Below are positions 1 through 5,600 of a DNA stretch of 12,353 bases, in pieces. A program made the position numbers and the translations under genes. The stretch comes from a bacterium (GTDB taxonomy: Bacteria; Sumerlaeota; Sumerlaeia; MVZB01). The stretch covers positions 1 through 12,353 of the forward strand of contig JAMCWS010000141.1 in NCBI GenBank assembly GCA_023480605.1, in the 5' to 3' direction. A model generated the notes under the pieces. That model saw nothing but the letters and a program-made list of their open reading frames with translations, did no database searches and had not been told where the DNA came from. Within the stretch, counting starts at the first letter, position 1, and every line of letters starts with the position of its first letter.

Positions 1-301
1 AGTCGGCAATGCGCTTGAGGTAGACCGGCTCGCGGGCGACAAGCCATGGATTCGGCCCGAGGAAGGCCAGACAGACGCCGCGGCTCGCCTGGCGGTCGGG
101 GGGGATGAAGGAGCGCTCGACGGGGATGCCCAGGTCGCCGACGGTTTCATAAAGCGCGCGCTGGCCCCAGCCCCAGGTGCCGTAACTGTCGGCGCCCAGG
201 CCGCCGCTGTCGGGGGGACGCACGAGGTCGACGAGGCTGGCCCCCAGCGCCGCGACGGCCAGGATCACCGCGATGATGATGACGTTACGCGGCTTGAGCA
301 T
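1..301 (-). CDS. DUF4350 domain protein, N-terminal part (cut by window edge)
   Basis: The first 100 residues are visible; the gene runs off the left end. It opens MLKPRNVIIIAVILAVAALG, a single N-terminal membrane anchor or signal anchor. A region rich in Gly and Asp follows (about 33-40), then DSYGTWGWGQRALYETVGDLGIPVER in two steps (DSYGTWGWGQ at 38-47, RALYETVGDLGIP at 48-60), which is the typical opening of DUF4350 domains. The family has no proven reaction; its members usually sit beside DUF4129, DUF58 and MoxR genes and are thought to work at the membrane. The start at 301 has a GGGAG seven bases upstream and overlaps the end of the DUF4129 gene by 17 bases, which suggests translational coupling. 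The family call rests on sequence pattern and on the neighbours. Confidence 0.72.
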   Translation of the reverse strand, partial: MLKPRNVIIIAVILAVAALGASLVDLVRPPDSGGLGADSYGTWGWGQRALYETVGDLGIPVERSFIPPDRQASRGVCLAFLGPNPWLVAREPVYLKRIAD

Positions 302-974
302 GGCTCATCTCCCGCGCCACGGCGAGCAGGCCGGAGTGGGCCTCGGCGCAGCGCGCGTAATCCTCGGCCGTGCAGTCGGCGCCGGCGTACCATTTGCCGT
401 CGATGACGGCGACGAACGGCTCCAGCAGCGCGTGGGCCGGCGTGTGGCGATATCGCCGCAGGTATTCCTGGTTGGTCCAGGCGGGGTGGAAGGGGTGGCG
501 GCGGGCGGCTTCGAGCCGCAGCAGTCCGGCGCGGAAGAGGTGGCGCACCGCGCCGATCATGTCGCTTCGTTCGAGGGCTTCGCGCGCCAGCCGCTCCCAG
601 GTTTCGGGCTTCTGCCGGTCGAGCAACTGGGCGGCGTAGAGGCCCCCCTTGCGGCGCTCGCCGCGCACGACGGTCACGTAGGTGTAGACAACGTGCACCA
701 GCAGCGAGACGGCCACCACGGCCAGCAGCGTCAGGATGAGCCAGCCCAGGATCGGCGAGGCCTCGAGGATCGCCCCCAGCGGCCGAATCACCCACCCCAG
801 CATCCTGCCGATCCATTCCAGGGCCTTCACGATGGACCGACTAACGAGGTCGACAAACCAGTTGGGATATATCTCCTTCCCCGTGTCAAGGTGATAGTAG
901 GAGCGGGCGGCAACCTGCGCGGCCGCGCGCTGGATGGTTTCGGGGGGAGGCAATGGATAAGGCACGACGCACAC
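285..974 (-). CDS. DUF4129 domain membrane protein
   Basis: 229 residues if the GTG at 974 is used. The N-terminal 70 residues are soluble or amphipathic, one strong transmembrane segment lies at about 75-100 (SPILGWLILTLLAVVAVSLL and on), and the C-terminal 125 residues fit the DUF4129 pattern: WERLAREAL (126-134), IGAVRHLFRAGLLRLEA (140-156), a TNQEYLRRYR motif (167-176) and WYAGADCTAEDY (195-206). Known members are single-pass proteins of unknown biochemistry found with MoxR ATPase and DUF58 genes. It lies 33 bases after the preceding membrane-protein gene and is in the same reading frame, separated by one TGA. It overlaps the DUF4350 gene. The start is uncertain: no ATG is available, the SD in front of 974 is poor, and a GTG at 965 is possible. 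Many DUF4129 proteins are much longer, with extra N-terminal helices; this is a short form. Confidence 0.75.
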   Translation of the reverse strand: MCVVPYPLPPPETIQRAAAQVAARSYYHLDTGKEIYPNWFVDLVSRSIVKALEWIGRMLGWVIRPLGAILEASPILGWLILTLLAVVAVSLLVHVVYTYVTVVRGERRKGGLYAAQLLDRQKPETWERLAREALERSDMIGAVRHLFRAGLLRLEAARRHPFHPAWTNQEYLRRYRHTPAHALLEPFVAVIDGKWYAGADCTAEDYARCAEAHSGLLAVAREMSHAQAA

Positions 975-1007
975 CGCCTGGGGGAAATCGGAAGCCGAGG
1001 TCGGCGC

Positions 1008-1766
1008 TCACGCCTCGGAAGTGGGCAGCGGTTCGTTCCCCGGCGCCGTCCGCCCGATGGAATCGGCCAGGACTTCCAGGTCGAAGTTTTCATGCTGGCA
1101 GCGAGCGGAGAAATAAAACACCACGCCGGCCGCCGCGCCGAAGAGAACCATAACCCCGCTGACAAGCGCACCGGCCACCGTCGACAGGATCGCCCCCGGC
1201 AAGGCGCCCACCACGAAGCTGAGAGCCATCGTGATGATCCAGATGAGAAAGCCCAGTATAAAGGCCGTCCCGAAATTGCCTTTCATCAACACCCCGCTGC
1301 GCGCGAACGGACGGGCATCCTTGCCTTCGATCACAAGGACCTGGGTGTAGAAGTAGAGGCGGAAAATCAGGTAAATGCCGGGTATGACCAGGCATATCAA
1401 GCCACCCAGAACGGCCAGACCATAGAGAATGGAAAGGACGATCAACGGCCGGACGAATTTGAGGGCGCGCTTGAGGGCGGCGCCGGCCGTGATCGATCGG
1501 CCCAGGTAAAACTCCGAGATGGCCAGGATCATGGCGGCGTTGGTGAGGGGCCAGACGAAAAGCACTAAAATCAAGCCGAAAACGAACGTCATCACGCCAA
1601 AGGCCGGGTGCGCCTTGCCGCTCCCCGTGGCGAGCGACTGAATTACGGCGTAGGGGACGTACAAAACGAGCACGATGCCGAAAAGCGCCTTGAAGTGGTT
1701 CTGGAGCAGCTTGATGGCCTGGTCGAGGATTCCCCCGAGGCTGAGCTTCTGGATTTCGTATTGCAT
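1008..1766 (-). CDS. Multi-pass membrane protein, GPDPase-membrane-domain-like
   Basis: 252 residues. It starts MQYEIQKLSLGGILDQAIKL, an amphipathic N-terminus, followed by about six hydrophobic segments (roughly 26-46, 57-82, 107-127, 129-145, 166-188 and 190-218). A cytosolic loop at 149-165 reads GKDARPFARSGVLMKGN, and the end contains FYFSARCQHENFDLEVLADS (217-236). This layout (helix pairs, a loop of the type 'AL.RS..L.kG.f', and a terminal 'vR...E.fDle.L') matches the membrane-domain family named after glycerophosphoryl diester phosphodiesterase and related uncharacterised proteins. No phosphodiesterase catalytic domain is present, so no enzyme activity should be assumed. AAAGGAA lies ten bases before the ATG. 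It leads the DUF4129-DUF4350 operon, where such genes commonly occur. Confidence 0.68.
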   Translation of the reverse strand: MQYEIQKLSLGGILDQAIKLLQNHFKALFGIVLVLYVPYAVIQSLATGSGKAHPAFGVMTFVFGLILVLFVWPLTNAAMILAISEFYLGRSITAGAALKRALKFVRPLIVLSILYGLAVLGGLICLVIPGIYLIFRLYFYTQVLVIEGKDARPFARSGVLMKGNFGTAFILGFLIWIITMALSFVVGALPGAILSTVAGALVSGVMVLFGAAAGVVFYFSARCQHENFDLEVLADSIGRTAPGNEPLPTSEA

Positions 1767-1856
1767 GACCGGCGAATTCCTTTCCCGTCGCGCACGAGTT
1801 TCGAATTGTGGGGGCGGATTCGGTGAATCGAACGAGTCAAAATATTGCCAATCCGT

Positions 1857-2540
1857 TTACTTTTTCAACTTAAATATTCGGGGGCGACGGCGCATCAGGC
1901 GAACGCCCGTATAGAAGAACCAGAGGCTTAACACCATCAGGATGGCCCCGCATCCGAGAATGAGCGACTGGTAGACGCCGTCCGTGATCCAGCGGCGACC
2001 GGTGATGATGATGAGGCTGACCAATCCATACCATGCATAATCGGCAGCCTCGTGCCCGAGGTAAAAACCCAGATACTCGGTTGTCGTTCGGGGAGACATT
2101 TGAGCCAATTGACCGACGCCGATGGTTGCCCACCAACCGGTGAAGTAGGGATTGGCGGCACAGATGACCGCGCCGAGAATCATCAACTTGGGCCATGAAT
2201 ACGCCACGCCGGCTTGCGCGCCGAGGTTCAGCGTCAATTGCCAACCGTGGCGGAGCATATCGCAACTCATATAGAACAGCGCCGTGCCGCCGATCAGGCC
2301 GATGGCGGCCCGCACCGACGGCCGGCTGATCGCCGACCGCAGTCCGAGGATTAGGAAAACGAGCAGGATGAACTCCAGGATGGCGTGGCCGGTGATGAGT
2401 CCGGCCATCGCGCCGATGCCCTGAAGCGGCGTCTGTTCGATGACGGCCACAAGGAGCGGCCCCGGCATAATGGCGCCGGAAAATCCCGTGACAAACGCCA
2501 AAAGGACGATGCGGCCAAAACGAGCGTGGGCGATGAGCAT
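1857..2540 (-). CDS. LysE-family exporter
   Basis: 227 residues from the ATG at 2540, with about six hydrophobic segments. The N-terminal signature of the LysE/RhtB superfamily is visible: FVTGFSGAIMPGPLLVAVIE (16-35) contains the MPGP motif, and GLITGHAILEFILL follows at 47-60. A second signature, ANPYFTGWWATIGVG, is at 129-143, close to the NPyf..WW pattern of one LysE subgroup. The C-terminus is basic (RRRPRIFKLKK). LysE-type proteins export amino acids or other small solutes with proton or sodium gradients; the substrate here cannot be told. An in-frame ATG at 2582 would add 14 residues (MRRRRTPPREPAQP); I prefer 2540 because the family starts there and the extra piece is arginine/proline-rich. 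No terminator is evident on either side, so joint transcription with neighbours is possible. Confidence 0.82.
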   Translation of the reverse strand: MLIAHARFGRIVLLAFVTGFSGAIMPGPLLVAVIEQTPLQGIGAMAGLITGHAILEFILLVFLILGLRSAISRPSVRAAIGLIGGTALFYMSCDMLRHGWQLTLNLGAQAGVAYSWPKLMILGAVICAANPYFTGWWATIGVGQLAQMSPRTTTEYLGFYLGHEAADYAWYGLVSLIIITGRRWITDGVYQSLILGCGAILMVLSLWFFYTGVRLMRRRPRIFKLKK

Positions 2541-2665
2541 GGGCTGCGCGGGCTCCCTCGGGGGTGTGCGGCGTCGGCGCATTACAGCGCGGCGCTTCCG
2601 GCTTGCGCCGTCCAGCCGATTATCGGACAGAGCCCGGTCTCATTTCCAGCCATTGAAGGCGCCGG

Positions 2666-5600
2666 TCACGGTTCATACAGCAACCAATTGCGCGCAGCGG
2701 TCTGAGGCTCCTTGATGAAGATGGTGTAACTGCCGGTGTCGGACCAATATCCATAGATATCGCGTTCCTGCACGTAAAGCGTGTGCGCCCCCGGCGATAA
2801 ATCCTCATCGGGCGTGAATTGCGGATCGGTCGTACTGACGGGGTGGTCGCCAAAGTCGTCGTCATCGAATTTGTAACGGTACATCTCGCTTCCCCCGCCG
2901 CCCGAAATCCAAACCCAGGTGGGGCGATAATCGCTCAAGCCCGGCGTGCGGGCAAAGAATCGGACTTCCGAGAGGCCGAGGGAGCCCGACAAGGCGTAAT
3001 TGACCGGGATCGTGAACCGCACGTAGCGCGCCGCGGCCCAGCGAGTGGCGTCGATGTCGAATCCGGGGTCGCCTTCGGTTCCGCTGGCCATGGGCAGATG
3101 GTGCAATCCGTGGGTGGTCCATACGAGGCCGTCGACCGACGTGTCGATCGCGACCCACTTGGCCCCGAGTTGGTTGCCCGGATCCGCCAGGTTCAAGTTC
3201 CATATATGAATGGTCATCAACTCATGCGACTCGCCCAGATCGAAGATGATCCAGGGGGCGGCATCGGCGGGATCCGTGAGCCAGGAGTGGAATCCGAACG
3301 ATTCGCTCGCGGCATGCGTGGGAGGTTCGGCGATCTGACCGTTGCCGCCGAGTATCAGGCCGCTGCCATCGACCATATGGATGGCATTGTGATCGTCATC
3401 CAATTGGCTGGAAACGTCGTGGATAGCGACGGCGCCGATCAGGTCGGAAACACCAGGCGGGTTGGGTCGCGGCGGATGCGGAACGACCGTGAGCGCGCTG
3501 GTGCTGGCGGTCGATCCCGGATTACCGGAGATGTCGGTTCCCGTGACGATGATGTTCGCCGAACTCAGGGGATCTTCCGTGCGAATGATATAGGTGAAGG
3601 CATAAGTCGATCCCGTGATATTCATGTAAGCGGCCCGATTGCCGTTGACCGTGACGGCGGGGTTGCCGTCCAGCGCCGCCTCGACGGGATTTTCGCTCAG
3701 CGCCTCCGAGGGCGTGAAGCTTATCTCGATCACCTGGCCGGCATACCCGGAGTTCGGATTGGCGGTGATGCCATTGAACGACGGAGCGATGAGATCCACC
3801 CGCAGGGCATTGGTGTTGCTGGTCATTCCGGCGTTCCCCGCCAGGTCGCTCCCCGAGACGGTGATGGTGGCGTTTCCGTTGGGATCACCCGCGACGGTAT
3901 ACGCATAAGTATATAAGAAACCGTCATAGGACTGATAACTGGCGAGATGGCCGTTGACCGTGACGATCGGATCGGCGCCAAGCGCCTCCGACGCCGTGAA
4001 AGTGATCGCCACCTGACTGCCGAGCCTGGCGGCGGCGGGACTGGCGCTGAAGTCGCCGAAGACCGGCGGCGGCTTGTCGACAACGAGCAGGTTGTTGTTG
4101 CTGGTCGAGCCGCCGATGCCCGCGAGGTCGCTTCCCGAGATGGCGATGGCGGCGGGGCCGTTCGGGTCGGTCGCATCGATGGTGTAGGTATACATATAGT
4201 AATACAGGTCGATCACGCTCTGAAAAACGGCCGAATGGCCGTTGACCGTGACAGCGGGATTGGCGGCCAGTTCTTCCGACGCGGTGAAGGTGATTGTCAC
4301 CACGGTCCCGAGCCTGGCCAGGACGGGCCAGATGTCAAGTTCGCTGAACGACGGCGCGGCCGCGTCCAGGATGATCGAATCGGAGATCGTGCCGATCGTG
4401 ATGTTGCCCGCCAGATCCATGTAGGCCGCGTAAATCGTCTTCGTTCCGTCACCGCCGCTCAAGGTCAGGTTGCGAACGAGGGGCCAGGCCGTACAGACTT
4501 CCCACCCGCTCCAACTCGATCCGTCGGTGCTGACGCGGAACCGGTCGACGCCCGATCCGCCCCCATCATCGGCGGTCAGCGTATAGGTCACCGCGGTCGT
4601 CGTCGTATAGTCCGCTCCATCTTGGAACGTAATGCCACCCGTCGGCCGGGTCTTGTCGACCAGCAAGAGGGTGTCGTTGTCGTATATGCCGTTGTTGGCC
4701 GCGAGATCGGTTCCCGCGATGGCGATGGCCGCCCGTCCGTCCGGATCGCCGGCGGCGACGGCATAACTGTAAACATAATCCGCGCCGTTGACGCTCTGGA
4801 ACGTGGCGGCGTGGCCATTGATCGTGACGGTGGGATTCGCCCCCAGGATTTCCGAAGTCGTGAAGGCGACCGTCACCACCGTCCCCAGTTTGGCGATCGC
4901 CGTGGAGGTGACGCCGCTGAAAACAGGCAGCGCGGTATCGAGCGAGAGCGTGTAACCGGCCGTCTGGGACCACGCGCCCTGGTCGTTGCGTTCCTGGATA
5001 TAGAACGTGTGGAGGCCGTCCGCGAGGCCGGTGGCAGGCGTGAATTCGTAAGGCGGCGCGCTGACCTGAACGGCGCCGCTGTTAAGGTCGGCGTTGTCGA
5101 GTTTGTAGCGGAAGACGCCGTTGCCGGTGCCGCCGCCCGAACTCCACGTCCACGTCGGCGTGGCGTCGTTGGTATATAGTCCGGGCCCGGCCACGACGGG
5201 CGCCGGAGGCGGGGGAACGATGCTGTAGGATTCACCGCCGGTATACGATTCGGTCATCGCGTTGAACCACGTGTCGGTGATCGAGGACGGATTGGTCAAA
5301 TCCAGCCGAATCGTCCCGATGCCCCCCGTGGTCGCCTGGACCGTCACGTCGATCGCCGAACCCGAGGCGGCGCTGACCGACGTGACGGCGGCCCCCGACT
5401 GGCCGCCGGTGGTCGTGAGCGAGAAGTTGCCCGTTTGCACATGGTGCGCCGTGCGGTCGAAGGTCACGCGGAAAGTCAGGCGGGTCTGACCCGTGTTCTC
5501 CAGCGTGGGATTCAGGCGGGTGATCGACCGCACAACCGGGCCGGTTCCGAGTGCGTAAAAATAGGCCGCCCCGCTACCGGAGCCGTTGGCGTCGCTGCCG

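Noticed and set aside
273..1568. Long plus-strand open frame (431 codons) opposite the DUF4129 and membrane-protein genes
   Set aside because: It is antisense to well-supported genes, with a biased Arg/Gly/His/Gln composition and no domain. GC-rich DNA commonly leaves such frames open.
2541..2582. Upstream start for the LysE-type gene
   Set aside because: It would add an Arg/Pro-rich piece not expected in this family. It cannot be excluded; 2540 is preferred.
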